Source: Flavimaribacter sediminis (GTDB taxonomy: Bacteria > Pseudomonadota > Alphaproteobacteria > Rhizobiales > Rhizobiaceae). Taken from it: DNA of 64,000 bases. A program made the translations under genes and the position numbers. The DNA is taken from positions 186,001-250,000 of the forward strand of contig NZ_JAICBX010000002.1 of the NCBI RefSeq assembly GCF_019492055.1. Direction: 5' to 3'. This document shows positions 1 to 8,597 of the stretch, in pieces; the stretch's first letter is position 1; every line of letters begins with the position of its first letter. The notes under the pieces were generated by a model, which worked only from the letters and a program-made list of their open reading frames with translations, was not told the DNA's origin and did not search any database.

Positions 1-1
1 A

Positions 2-349
2 GATCTGCAGACTCTGATCGGCGGCGTGAAGTTGTCTCGGGACATCGCATCGACGAAAACCCTCGCGCCCCTCGCCCTCAAGGAAGTGTTTCCCTCGAGC
101 GAAGCACAATCCGATGACGACATAGCGAGTTTCGTTCGGGCGCAGTCGCAGTCCATCTATCATCCGACCAGTACCTGCCGGATGGGCATGGACGACATGG
201 CCGTGACCGATCCGGAAACGCTCGAGGTGCGTGGCCTACAAGGGCTGCGCATTTGCGATGCATCGGTGTTTCCGAATGTCGTGGCAAGCAATATCATGGC
301 GACGGTCATCATGATCGCCGAGCGCGGTTCTCAATTCATCAAACAGTAA
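2..349 (+). CDS. GMC-family FAD oxidoreductase, C-terminal fragment (5' end outside window)
   Basis: Only the last 115 codons are present; the frame is open to the left edge. The fragment carries the C-terminal GMC signature: a catalytic histidine in IYHPTSTCRMG and, about 40 residues later, the second active-site position (Asn) in ASNIMATVIMIAERGS. GMC enzymes such as choline or alcohol dehydrogenases oxidise alcohols to aldehydes with FAD; the substrate cannot be told from the tail. It ends 11 bp before the amidase gene, so the two probably share a transcript. An alcohol oxidase next to an amidase suggests stepwise breakdown of an amide-containing alcohol, which is inference. Confidence 0.9.
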   Translation, partial: DLQTLIGGVKLSRDIASTKTLAPLALKEVFPSSEAQSDDDIASFVRAQSQSIYHPTSTCRMGMDDMAVTDPETLEVRGLQGLRICDASVFPNVVASNIMATVIMIAERGSQFIKQ

Positions 350-360
350 AGGAGGATGTC

Positions 361-1803
361 ATGGCGCCCGTGACAGAAAGTCTGGTTCGCGAATATTCCG
401 AGGCCGATGGTCTGGAACTCGGAGAACGCGTTAGGAAGGGAGAGGTGTCGCCCGAGGAACTCGTCGAGGCGGCGATCGTCAACATTGAAAAGCTCAACCC
501 TGCCCTCAATGCCGTCATCCACAAGCTGTATGATATGGGCCGGGCGGAAGCTGCGGCGATCGACCGGCAATCTCCCTTCGCGGGCGTGCCCTATTTGCTG
601 AAAGAATTGGCGACCGCTTGGGAAGGCGCTCCGAATACCAATTCCTCCCGTTATCTCAAGGATGTCATAGCAGACTCCGATGCAGAGGTCGTCAAGCGCA
701 TCAAGAAGGCCGGATTCGTGCTGGTCGGAAAATCGAATGCGCCGGAAAACGGCTGGTCGATCAGCACCGAGCCGGAACTGTACGGCGCGACCGTCAATCC
801 ATGGAACGAGCAGGTGACGGCCGGTGGATCGAGCGGAGGATCATGCGCCGCCGTCGCGTCGCATATGGTGCCGATTGCAGAATCCAGTGACGCTGCCGGC
901 TCCATCCGGGTCCCTGCATCATGCTGCGGCGTGCTGGGCCTGAAACCGTCGCGCGGCCGCATTACGCTGGCGCCGGTCGCTGACGTCTGGCACGGCGGCG
1001 CCTATTTCCTTTGCAACTCCCGGACCGTGCGCGACACCGCCGCCTATCTCGATGCGGTCGCCGGAGCCCTGCCCGGCGATCCGTATACGCCGCCCACCCC
1101 GGAGCGAAGCTGGCTTGACCTGTCGCAAGTTGCGCCTGAAAAGCTCAGAATCGGCTTTTCTGTGACGCCGCCCGACGGACGGTCCGTCGATCCCGAAGTC
1201 AAGGCGGTACTTATGGAGACGGTTCGCGTCCTTGATGGCGCCGGACATACGGTGGAGGAACATGACCTGCCTATCGACGGTGATGCCGCCTGGCAGATCT
1301 ATACCCATATGAGCTGTGTTCAGACCGCCGCCATTTTCGAATGGCTTTCAGCAGTTGTGGGTCGGCCCGTTACGAAGGACGACGTTGAGCCCGTGACCTG
1401 GGCCATCATAGAGCGCGGTCGTGCAACGTCGGGGATCCGGCACATCTCCGATGTCGAGGGCGTGCGGCAGATCGGCCGCCAGATCGCCATGGATCTCGAT
1501 CCCTACGACATCTTCCTCACACCGAGCCTGACGCAATTGCCGAGGCCGGTCGGCTACTACGACATGTCCGAACCGGATATCGACAAGTACAATGCGAAAT
1601 GGACCGATGCCATGTTCGAGTTCCCCTTCAACATGTCCGGGCAGCCGGCCATGTCCCTGCCTCTCGGGCAATCATCATCGGGCATTCCGATCGGCGTTCA
1701 GGCAGTCGGTCGATATGGTGACGAAGCCACGATTCTGGCGCTCGCGACATTGCTGGAGGCCGAGATGCCATGGAAGGACAGACGCCCGCCAGTGTGCGCC
1801 TGA
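361..1803 (+). CDS. amidase signature family hydrolase
   Basis: A 480-residue amidase-signature enzyme, the usual length for the family (GatA, AtzF and aryl/acyl amidases). The Ser-cisSer-Lys triad is visible: Lys81 in PYLLKEL, Ser157 in TAGGSSGGS and Ser181 in SDAAGSIRVPAS. The spacing fits the family. The start at 361 is chosen because AAAGGAGG lies directly upstream; a longer in-frame extension to 253 overlaps the GMC gene and has no ribosome site. It hydrolyses a C-N amide bond in the cytoplasm. The gene follows the GMC oxidoreductase on one transcript and converges with an ABC importer, so it probably acts on the imported compound. GatA is less likely because gatB and gatC are absent here. 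Confidence 0.92.
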   Translation: MAPVTESLVREYSEADGLELGERVRKGEVSPEELVEAAIVNIEKLNPALNAVIHKLYDMGRAEAAAIDRQSPFAGVPYLLKELATAWEGAPNTNSSRYLKDVIADSDAEVVKRIKKAGFVLVGKSNAPENGWSISTEPELYGATVNPWNEQVTAGGSSGGSCAAVASHMVPIAESSDAAGSIRVPASCCGVLGLKPSRGRITLAPVADVWHGGAYFLCNSRTVRDTAAYLDAVAGALPGDPYTPPTPERSWLDLSQVAPEKLRIGFSVTPPDGRSVDPEVKAVLMETVRVLDGAGHTVEEHDLPIDGDAAWQIYTHMSCVQTAAIFEWLSAVVGRPVTKDDVEPVTWAIIERGRATSGIRHISDVEGVRQIGRQIAMDLDPYDIFLTPSLTQLPRPVGYYDMSEPDIDKYNAKWTDAMFEFPFNMSGQPAMSLPLGQSSSGIPIGVQAVGRYGDEATILALATLLEAEMPWKDRRPPVCA

Positions 1804-1834
1804 ACAATCCGGCCGGCAGTTGCAGAAGAGCTTG

Positions 1835-3313
1835 TTACGCAGCGTCGCTGCCGGTCGCCGCAAGCACGAGTTTGTGCTCGTCGAGATCTTCGTTGGCCAC
1901 GACCGAATGCACGACGCCTTGACGGACGATGGCGATGCGGTGGCACATGGCAATCAGCTCGTCGAGCTCAGATGAAATCATGATGATCGCCACACCACGT
2001 TTCGAAAGGTCGCGCAACAGCCGATAGATATCCTCGCGGGCAGCGACATCCACACCCCTGGTCGGCTCGTCGCAGATCAGAACCTTCGGCTGTGCCAGCA
2101 ATGCTCGGGCAAACAGAACCTTCTGCTGGTTGCCACCACTCAAGGACGTGATCGGCATGTCGAGAGAACTGGCCACCAGGCGCAGTTGCTCCAACAGGGT
2201 CGCAGCCTGCGACCGTTCGCGCCTTCGCGCCAGGAAGCCTGCGGACGAAAAGTGATCCAGGGCCGCGGCGGTCGCATTCATCGGGATCGACAGTGGACCG
2301 AAGATACCGTCTTGCTTCCGGTCTTCAGTCAGATAGACCAGTCCCGCCTTCAAGACGCCAGCGATATCGGATGGAAGCGGTTTGCCTTTCAATTGAACCG
2401 TCAGGCCTGTCCGCGGCCGCAAACCGGCAAGCCGTCGCGCAATCGACGTCCGTCCCGCCCCGACCAGGCCGGCAAGCCCCAGGATCTCGCCTTCGGCAAT
2501 CAGGATCCGGCTGTCGTCGCTCGTGATGCCATCGATCGTCAGAACCGTCTTGCCGCTGGCAAGCGGGTCGACAATCGCCTCTGTGTCGGACACTTCGTGA
2601 CCGGTCATCAAGCGGACCAGTTCCTTCCGGTCGAGGGAGCCTTTCTCCCTGGTCGCCACCAGTTCGCCGTCGCGCATGATGCTAACCGTGTCGGCGATTT
2701 CGAAGATTTCCTCGAGACGGTGGGAAATATAGAGGATGAGCATGCCGCGATCCCTGAGGGTGCGGATCACCTCGAAGAGATTGCGTTGCTCCGACAGCGA
2801 GAGAACTCCCGTCGGTTCGTCGAGAATAAGCACCTGGGCATCGTTGGACAGGGCCCGCGCCAGTTCGAGCAATTGCCGGTCCGCCACGCCCAGCGTCCCG
2901 ACCACGGCGTCCGGATCGAGATCGATTCGAAAGCGTTCCATCAGAGTGTGCGCTTCCGACGAAGCTCGCTTGTGATCGACGACGCCGAAACCCTTGCGAA
3001 ATTCCTGTCCGAGATAAATGTTGTCGGCCACGGTCAGTTCCGGGATCGAACTGAACTCCTGATAAACGATTGCGATGCCCGCTGAGCGGGCTTCGGCAGG
3101 CGTTATGAAATTCACCTTCTCGCCATTGACGAGAACGCTTCCGGAACTGGGCGCAATCGTTCCGGAGAGCACGTTCATCAATGTGGATTTACCGGCGCCG
3201 TTGGCGCCGCAGACCGCATGTACCTCTCCCGCCCGGGCGGTGAAATTCACCGCCCTCAGAGCAACCACACCCGGAAACCGGCGGGTGAGGTCATGCGTCT
3301 CCAACAGTGCCAA
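1835..3313 (-). CDS. CUT2-type ABC importer ATP-binding protein (RbsA/MglA-like, two NBDs)
   Basis: A 492-residue tandem ATPase. The first domain has Walker A GANGAGKST (residues 36-44) and Walker B VLILDEPT. The second has a degenerate Walker A (GLVGAGRTS), as is normal in this family, a full signature LSGGNQQKVLFARAL and VLICDEPTRGVDV. This duplicated layout is characteristic of CUT2 (ribose, galactose, xylose, autoinducer-2) importers. It is the last gene of a four-gene minus-strand operon, 12 bp after the binding-protein gene. The neighbours (amidase, cysteine hydrolase, RutR-like regulator) suggest a nitrogenous rather than plain sugar substrate, but the family alone does not show this. 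Confidence 0.95.
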   Translation of the reverse strand: MALLETHDLTRRFPGVVALRAVNFTARAGEVHAVCGANGAGKSTLMNVLSGTIAPSSGSVLVNGEKVNFITPAEARSAGIAIVYQEFSSIPELTVADNIYLGQEFRKGFGVVDHKRASSEAHTLMERFRIDLDPDAVVGTLGVADRQLLELARALSNDAQVLILDEPTGVLSLSEQRNLFEVIRTLRDRGMLILYISHRLEEIFEIADTVSIMRDGELVATREKGSLDRKELVRLMTGHEVSDTEAIVDPLASGKTVLTIDGITSDDSRILIAEGEILGLAGLVGAGRTSIARRLAGLRPRTGLTVQLKGKPLPSDIAGVLKAGLVYLTEDRKQDGIFGPLSIPMNATAAALDHFSSAGFLARRRERSQAATLLEQLRLVASSLDMPITSLSGGNQQKVLFARALLAQPKVLICDEPTRGVDVAAREDIYRLLRDLSKRGVAIIMISSELDELIAMCHRIAIVRQGVVHSVVANEDLDEHKLVLAATGSDAA

Positions 3314-3325
3314 ACCGGACCCCTC

Positions 3326-4402
3326 TTACTGTGGAAGGTACTCGGCCGGAAGGTCTGTCTTGAACCAGTCGTCGGGACGATCTGCTTCATAAAGTGTCTT
3401 GGCTTCCTCCGGTTCGAGATAACGGGTCGGAACGACGATAGCGGTGGTCGTCGGTGCGCCGGTCAGTATATCTACGGCCTGTTTCACCGCAGCACGTCCA
3501 ACTTCAAGACCACTGGTGACGGAACCCCATTTGCCTTCATTTGCAACGAGCTTGACCCAACCATTATAGTCGTCGCCAGGCGACAGCGTCAGTTCGTCAA
3601 GCCGGCCTGCTTCGTCGAAGGCTTCGTAGATGCCCATGGACATCTGGCCCGCGGGCGAGAAGGCGCCGTCAATCTGCGGAAACCGCTGCAGAAGGTTTTC
3701 CGTCAGCTGCTTGGCCTTGGCGCGATCCCAGTCGCCATATTCCGCACTCAACAATTCCATGTCGGGATAGTCCTCCAGCTTCTGTTTCAGAACCGCAAGC
3801 TGGACCACGGCAGCCGACGATCCGGCGATCGGCAGCATGGCGATGATCTTGCCCTTGCCGTCAAGGGAGTCGATGAATTGGTCGACGACCTGCTCGGTAT
3901 ACCCCCACTGGTTGACATAGGCATTCGACGTGACTGACGGATCGCGCATGAAGTTGTAACCGATATTGATGGTGACGACGCCCTGGTCGTGGGCTTTCTT
4001 CAGCGCGGGCATGATGGCCTTCTCGTCGACCGGCCAGAACAGGATCGCATCGACGCCGCTCGTTAGCAGGTCGTCGATATCGGCCGCCTGCTTGGTCGGA
4101 TTGAAGCCTGCATCGGTGATCTTGATCTCCTCGATCTCCGGATGCAGCGACGCTTCATACTTGATCATCTGCGCAGTGAAATTGATCCAGGCATTACTGA
4201 GGTAGCCGGCCGAAACGCCGATCTTCAGCTTGCCGTCCTTCTTGTATTCGGACGTGTTGAGCGGTTCGTTGGCCCACTCCAGGATCTGGTCGTAAGTCGA
4301 TTCCTTGGTGAGGTCGAGCTCTTGGGCCGTCCCCGGTCCGGTTAGAACGAAGACGGCGATTGCCGCCATCGTCGCTGTGAAAATACTCTTCAGAAAAGTC
4401 AT
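3326..4402 (-). CDS. CUT2-type ABC importer periplasmic binding protein
   Basis: A 358-residue Peripla_BP_4-type binding protein. It begins with a Sec signal peptide (charged MTFLKS, a hydrophobic core to about residue 22, then a TAQ cleavage site). The start at 4402 is preceded by AAAGGAGG; a longer frame to 4471 runs into the permease gene and adds a hydrophilic stretch before the signal. The body has the family pattern of two lobes, for example KQAADIDDLLTSGVDAILFWPVDE near residues 100-125. It delivers substrate to the two permeases. The specificity is not readable from the sequence. Confidence 0.93.
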   Translation of the reverse strand: MTFLKSIFTATMAAIAVFVLTGPGTAQELDLTKESTYDQILEWANEPLNTSEYKKDGKLKIGVSAGYLSNAWINFTAQMIKYEASLHPEIEEIKITDAGFNPTKQAADIDDLLTSGVDAILFWPVDEKAIMPALKKAHDQGVVTINIGYNFMRDPSVTSNAYVNQWGYTEQVVDQFIDSLDGKGKIIAMLPIAGSSAAVVQLAVLKQKLEDYPDMELLSAEYGDWDRAKAKQLTENLLQRFPQIDGAFSPAGQMSMGIYEAFDEAGRLDELTLSPGDDYNGWVKLVANEGKWGSVTSGLEVGRAAVKQAVDILTGAPTTTAIVVPTRYLEPEEAKTLYEADRPDDWFKTDLPAEYLPQ

Positions 4403-4430
4403 GTCGAAGTCCTCCTTTGAACTGGTTCCC

Positions 4431-5414
4431 TTATTCTGTTCGGTCACCGCCGCTGCGTCCGATCCATGCATGGGCGGCCGAGGCGGCGATGATGATGATC
4501 CCCTTGATCGTCAACTGAGCGGCGAAGGGGAGTCCGGCGACATTGGCCAGATTGAGAGCGATGAAAAGCACAAGAACGCCAGCGAAGGTGCTTCCGACGC
4601 CACCGCGTCCGCCGGCAAATGTCGTTCCACCGAGGATTACTGCCGCCAGCACGTCGAACTCCATCCCGGCGCCTGGATTGGTGCCCGAAACGCCTGTCCG
4701 CGCCAGCAGCGCTATTCCGCCGAGTCCGGCAAACAGACCCGAGAAGCAATAGGCAATGACGGTGGTCTGGATCGCCGGGATGCCGGCCAATCTCGCCGCT
4801 TCCGGGTTGGCGCCGACGAGATAGACATTGCGTCCGAAGCGCGTCTGCGACTGCACGAAGATGCCGACGACAACGGCAATCACGAAGCAGATGGCCAGAG
4901 TCGGCACGACGTTTCCGATCCGGTCATTGAGAAATTCCCGAAACCCGGGAGAAACAATGCCGCGCGCCGTGCCGCCGGTGCCCATCTGCACCAGGCCGTA
5001 GACGACGATCGACATTCCAAGCGTGAGGATGAAGGACGACACGCGCCCGTAGGCGATCAGGAGTCCGTTCGCCAGCCCGATCAGGCTTCCGGTGGCGCAG
5101 GTAACCCCGATGGCCAGCCACAGATTTTCGGCCTTGCCGTCCATGACGAGAGCACAGATTACGGCGCTCATCGACACGATCGCACCGACCGACAGATCGA
5201 CGCCGCGCAGGATCATCACGAAAGTGACTCCGACTGCGGTGATCCCGATCGGCGCCGCCTGGCGCACCAGATTGCCGAGATAGTTGAGTTTCAAAAAGGC
5301 TTCCGACACGAAACCGGCAGCAATGAGAAGGATAAAGAGCACGATCCAGACGGCGGCCTTGTCCAGAAGGTGACGGCTTAGCAGCGGCCGTTTCGCGAAC
5401 GTGCCTGCGCTCAT
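4431..5414 (-). CDS. CUT2-type ABC importer permease (second)
   Basis: A 327-residue inner-membrane permease of the RbsC/BPD_transp_2 family with about eight to ten hydrophobic segments and the conserved motif DLSVGAIVSMSA. The start at 5414 overlaps the stop of the first permease in an ATGA arrangement (5411-5414), so translation is coupled. A much longer frame continues upstream to 6644 but only reads the other permease out of frame. Two different permeases in one operon suggest a heterodimeric channel, as in some CUT2 systems, rather than the RbsC homodimer. Confidence 0.94.
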   Translation of the reverse strand: MSAGTFAKRPLLSRHLLDKAAVWIVLFILLIAAGFVSEAFLKLNYLGNLVRQAAPIGITAVGVTFVMILRGVDLSVGAIVSMSAVICALVMDGKAENLWLAIGVTCATGSLIGLANGLLIAYGRVSSFILTLGMSIVVYGLVQMGTGGTARGIVSPGFREFLNDRIGNVVPTLAICFVIAVVVGIFVQSQTRFGRNVYLVGANPEAARLAGIPAIQTTVIAYCFSGLFAGLGGIALLARTGVSGTNPGAGMEFDVLAAVILGGTTFAGGRGGVGSTFAGVLVLFIALNLANVAGLPFAAQLTIKGIIIIAASAAHAWIGRSGGDRTE

Positions 5415-6379
5415 TGCGGCGCCGCCGCCCATCTCGGCCGCTCGAGAAGGATCGCCACAATGACGATGATACCCTTGATCAGAATCTGCGTGAACGTCGG
5501 CACCTGCATCAGGTTCAACAGATTGCTTACCGTACCCAGAAAGAAAACGGCAGCCAGAACCGCAACCACATTGACGCGACCGCCCTTCAGCGGGGTGCCG
5601 CCGAGGACGACGGCGACGATCGAATCGAGTTCGAGACCGCTGCCGGCATTGGGGAATCCGGTTCCCAGCCGCCCGGCCAAAACCAGTCCCGCAATCGCGG
5701 CGAAAAAACCGGAAACCGAATAGGCGATCAGTGTCAGACCGCGCACGTTCAGCCCCGCCTTTCTGGAAGCGGAGGCATTGTTGCCCATCGCCAGAAGGTG
5801 CCAGCCGAATGTTGAGCGCTGGAGGCAATAGAATGCGATGACGGTAGCGAGGATGACGAGGATCAGTGATGCAGGGATACCCGCGATCCGACCATGGGCA
5901 AGAAAATCGATGGCGGGAATCGAGCTGCCGACGCTTCGATCGGTCAACATGAAGATGCATCCCTGCAGCACGCTCAGCATGCCGAAGGTCAGGATGAGGG
6001 GCGGCATCCGCAGGTGGTTGATGAGCGTTCCGTTGATCATTCCGACCGCTGCACCAAGGAGAAGGCAACCGAGAATGACGGGCAGTCTCCACCCCGGTAA
6101 TGCCTCGAAGCCCATGCAGGCGACGACGGTCACGAGTCCGACCAGTTGCCCGACCGACAGGTCGATAAGGCCACCGGCGATCACGAAAGCCTGTCCGAGA
6201 GCGAGGAATGCGAGGGTCGCCGACTGCTCGAGCACGTTCATCGCGTTGTCGACAGTGCGAAACTGGGGATTGTAGAGCGCTCCGAAGGCGACGGTCAACA
6301 ACAGCGCCCAGACAATCGGGGGCAGTCGAAAGAAGAAGGCGATAACCAGTTGAGCTCGATTCATTGCCCACGTCTTCAT
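5411..6379 (-). CDS. CUT2-type ABC importer permease (first gene of operon)
   Basis: A 322-residue permease with the family motif DLSVGQLVGLVTV and many hydrophobic segments. It is the promoter-proximal gene of the operon permease-permease-binding protein-ATPase. The start is ambiguous: ATG 6379 has no good ribosome site, and ATG 6364 five codons later is preceded by a weak GTGGG. A palindrome (6384-6395) sits directly upstream and is repeated in front of the cysteine hydrolase gene. It is divergent from the TetR gene across 195 bp, the usual arrangement for a local repressor. Confidence 0.93.
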   Translation of the reverse strand: MKTWAMNRAQLVIAFFFRLPPIVWALLLTVAFGALYNPQFRTVDNAMNVLEQSATLAFLALGQAFVIAGGLIDLSVGQLVGLVTVVACMGFEALPGWRLPVILGCLLLGAAVGMINGTLINHLRMPPLILTFGMLSVLQGCIFMLTDRSVGSSIPAIDFLAHGRIAGIPASLILVILATVIAFYCLQRSTFGWHLLAMGNNASASRKAGLNVRGLTLIAYSVSGFFAAIAGLVLAGRLGTGFPNAGSGLELDSIVAVVLGGTPLKGGRVNVVAVLAAVFFLGTVSNLLNLMQVPTFTQILIKGIIVIVAILLERPRWAAAPQ

Positions 6380-6383
6380 AAGT

Positions 6384-6400
6384 AACTATATAGTTGATTA
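6384..6400. promoter_or_regulatory. candidate TetR operator in front of the importer operon
   Basis: AACTATATAGTT (6384-6395) is a perfect 12-bp palindrome followed by GATTA. The same core occurs as AACTACATGGTTGATAA at 8002-8018 before the cysteine hydrolase gene. It lies at the 5' end of the importer operon next to a divergent TetR-family gene. On the minus strand a TTGACC/TTAATC pair with a 17-bp spacer lies just upstream, so bound protein would cover the transcription start. A further near-palindrome, TGGTCAACCA, is at 6418-6427. Confidence 0.6.
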
Positions 6401-6520
6401 ACATATGTCTGGATTGTTGGTCAACCAGATTGACCCGACTGCAGTGTGTTGGATAAACGGGGCGCCAGGCCTCGCTTTGAGAGGGATGTAGCGGGCACCG
6501 AAGTCTTTTGCACTTCAACG

Positions 6521-6540
6521 ATATGGGCAATCTTCCATAT
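6521..6540. promoter_or_regulatory. inverted repeat upstream of the TetR gene
   Basis: ATATGG (6521-6526) and CCATAT (6535-6540) form a perfect inverted repeat with an 8-bp spacer, 34 bp before the start of the TetR-family gene. It does not match the palindrome shared by the importer and hydrolase promoters. It may be an autoregulatory site or a chance repeat. Confidence 0.3.
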
Positions 6541-6574
6541 TCGATGTCGCCAATGGAACCGGAGACCAATTCAT

Positions 6575-7264
6575 ATGAGCAAGGAGCGTACCGCTGCTGC
6601 GTCAAAGCGTCGGATCGCAAGATCCGGGGTAGCGACACGGTCAAGACAGCGCGACGCCACCGCCACTCGCGCGGCGCTTCTTTCTACGGCCATCAGCGAG
6701 TTCGCGGCAAAAGGCTTTTCCGGCGCACGGGTTGATGAAATCGCCAATCGCGCTGGCGTCAACAAGCAGCTTCTCTACCACTATTTCGGCAACAAGGACG
6801 ATCTTTACAGGATCGCTCTGGAAACCGTGTATTCAGAGATACGCGAGAAGGAACAGGGTCTAGATCTGGGCAATCTGTCACCAGTCGAGGCCATGCGTGC
6901 ACTAGTCGGCTATTCGTTCGACTATCTTTTCGAACATCCGGAATTTATTAAACTGGTCAACGACGAAAATGCCCAGGGCGCACGCCATGCCGCACAATCC
7001 GACGAGCTGGCGGAAATGCATTGGCCTCTTGTCGAACTTTTGCGCGAAACGCTCGAACGTGGCGCCGCAGAAGGTGTTCTTCGCGACGACATGGATCCGA
7101 TCAATGTCTATATCTCTATCGCCGCGATTTCTTATTTTTACTTTTCCAACAATCCGACGCTTTCAGCAATTTTCGGAAAGCAACTGAATGCACCGCAAGA
7201 GATCGCGTCCCGACGTCAACATGTCGTAGATTTTGCACTGTCGGCCCTGATGAAAGCGAACTAG
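6575..7264 (+). CDS. TetR-family transcriptional regulator, RutR/YcdC-like
   Basis: A 229-residue repressor. The TetR helix-turn-helix lies near residues 27-73 (FAAKGFSGARVDEIANRAGV, then NKQLLYHYFGNKDDLY). The C-terminal domain (HPEFIKLVNDENAQGARH) resembles the YcdC/RutR ligand domain. The start at 6575 gives the basic N-terminal arm and follows GGAG; a longer frame to 6446 adds a non-conserved stretch. It is divergent from the importer operon and converges on the hydrolase gene, both of which carry a common palindrome. RutR senses pyrimidines; that this one does so is not shown. Confidence 0.9.
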   Translation: MSKERTAAASKRRIARSGVATRSRQRDATATRAALLSTAISEFAAKGFSGARVDEIANRAGVNKQLLYHYFGNKDDLYRIALETVYSEIREKEQGLDLGNLSPVEAMRALVGYSFDYLFEHPEFIKLVNDENAQGARHAAQSDELAEMHWPLVELLRETLERGAAEGVLRDDMDPINVYISIAAISYFYFSNNPTLSAIFGKQLNAPQEIASRRQHVVDFALSALMKAN

Positions 7265-7276
7265 TTATTCCCCGCA

Positions 7277-7945
7277 CTAGGAGAGCGTTCCTGCCTCTGG
7301 TTGGACCGTTTCGAGGGCGTCCAGGATCGAAGCTGTGTCTGAAACCCAGCCGAACTTCATGGCAAAATTCTTGAGGGTCGCTGCCTGCAGATCCGGTGCA
7401 AACGATGATACGCCGTCCGCGACAATGGTCGTCCGGTAACCGTGATGGAAGGCCTCGCGGCCGGTTTCCTCGACACAGATCTGGGTCACCGTGCCTGTCA
7501 GAATGATGGACTGCACGCCGAGCGACCTCAGCAGCTCGTCAAGATTCGTGCCGTGAAAGGAGCCATAGCCGTATTTGTCGATGATCGGTTCATCCTTTTG
7601 AGGACGCAATTCATCAATGACATCAGTGCATTCCAGTGCCTGATCGGTATCGGCGTATTCGCGTCGCGTTCCGCGCCAGCAACAGCGGATCTCTGCGTGA
7701 CACTGCGGCGACCAGAGCCAGAGCAGATTGTCCTCCTTGCGGGCAAGAAATCGCGTGTAGACGACCGGCGCGCCAATGCGGCGGAACCGTTCGGCAAGCC
7801 GCGCGATGCTCGCAACAGTCTTGCGCGCGTCCGGGACCTCCAGCGGCGCGCCCTCGCGAACGAAGTCGTTCTGCATATCGACGATAAGCAGTGCCGGTCT
7901 GACGAAGATTTCGTCGGCGGGCAAGTCGGCAGCGATGCGGCTCAT
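7277..7945 (-). CDS. isochorismatase-like cysteine hydrolase
   Basis: A 222-residue cysteine hydrolase of the isochorismatase/nicotinamidase/ureidoacrylate-hydrolase superfamily. The Asp-Lys-Cys triad is visible: Asp23 (LLIVDMQNDF), Lys124 (IIDKYGYGSF) and Cys157 (TVTQICVEETGREAF), with the usual cis-peptide region before the cysteine. The start at 7945 is preferred because AAAGGTG precedes it; an alternative ATG is at 7966. Members cleave amide or carbamoyl bonds. A palindrome 55 bp upstream matches the one before the importer, which places the gene in the same regulon as importer and TetR. The substrate is unknown. Confidence 0.9.
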   Translation of the reverse strand: MSRIAADLPADEIFVRPALLIVDMQNDFVREGAPLEVPDARKTVASIARLAERFRRIGAPVVYTRFLARKEDNLLWLWSPQCHAEIRCCWRGTRREYADTDQALECTDVIDELRPQKDEPIIDKYGYGSFHGTNLDELLRSLGVQSIILTGTVTQICVEETGREAFHHGYRTTIVADGVSSFAPDLQAATLKNFAMKFGWVSDTASILDALETVQPEAGTLS

Positions 7946-7999
7946 TGGGCACCTTTTCGTTCGCAATCGGGTTAAACTTGTAATCCCGAAACAGCGTTG

Positions 8000-8018
8000 T
8001 CAACTACATGGTTGATAA
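8000..8018. promoter_or_regulatory. candidate TetR operator in front of the cysteine hydrolase
   Basis: TCAACTACATGGTTGA (8000-8015) has perfect five-base arms TCAAC/GTTGA, followed by TAA. It matches the palindrome before the importer operon at 12 of 16 positions over the same span. Two copies in front of two functionally linked genes that flank a TetR gene make a shared operator likely. Confidence 0.6.
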
Positions 8019-8099
8019 TCGCCTCATGCGTGCAGGCTCTTGTATTTTCCTTTTTGTTCCCGGCTACCCAGGAAGTAAATCCTCCAGATGGTCGAGAAG

Positions 8100-8597
8100 T
8101 TATTTGGCTGCTCGGACATACCGCAAAAGGTCATTCGCGCTAAACTCTGAGCAGCTATCCAAGATAGCATTGGTCTGAAATGACGTCGCCCAAAACGAAA
8201 AGACCTTCATACTTTTCTGATGAAGAATATGATGTTGGTGTTCCTTGTTAGAGTGCATCCATTGATCGATGAATCGAATGTGATGTGACGTTTTGCCGTC
8301 TGTCTGATTCAAGCTCTGAACCGCGCCGGGTTTCCCGAAGGCCATTTGGTTTAAGTTATGCGGCCATGGCTGGTCCAGTTCAGCAACCGATACCAAGGCC
8401 TTGGGATTTTTCCAGAACAGCCAGCCTTTTTGAACTACGTACAGGATCACAAGAGAAAGCTCCGTTCCATCTTCGTACTGGAGGGGAATGGTAACTGCAT
8501 CTTCGCTTGTATCCGGTGTCTGTAGTCCCATTCTGTTGAATGTCAGAGTGAGCAATTCTGTGAGGTATTCAGGCATCTCAAGTGCACGGGTTTTCAT
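8100..8597 (-). CDS. hypothetical protein translationally coupled to the integrase
   Basis: A 165-residue protein with no domain I recognise. It has no signal peptide or membrane segment and is rich in His, Gln and Asn towards the C-terminus (HHIRFIDQWMHSNKEHQHH). Its ATG overlaps the integrase stop in an ATGA arrangement (8594-8597), so it is translated together with the recombinase. Composition is visibly AT-richer than the flanking genes, consistent with acquired DNA. It could be an element-specific accessory or cargo protein. Confidence 0.7.
   Translation of the reverse strand: MKTRALEMPEYLTELLTLTFNRMGLQTPDTSEDAVTIPLQYEDGTELSLVILYVVQKGWLFWKNPKALVSVAELDQPWPHNLNQMAFGKPGAVQSLNQTDGKTSHHIRFIDQWMHSNKEHQHHILHQKSMKVFSFWATSFQTNAILDSCSEFSANDLLRYVRAAK

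Noticed and set aside
361-1803. The amidase as GatA of the aminoacyl-tRNA amidotransferase
   Set aside because: gatB and gatC are absent, the neighbours are catabolic and transport genes, and the serine loop (SDAAGS) differs from typical GatA.
4431-6644. A possible 737-residue fused permease
   Set aside because: Only the last 327 residues are a permease; the upstream part reads the first permease out of frame. The true start overlaps the previous stop at 5411-5414.
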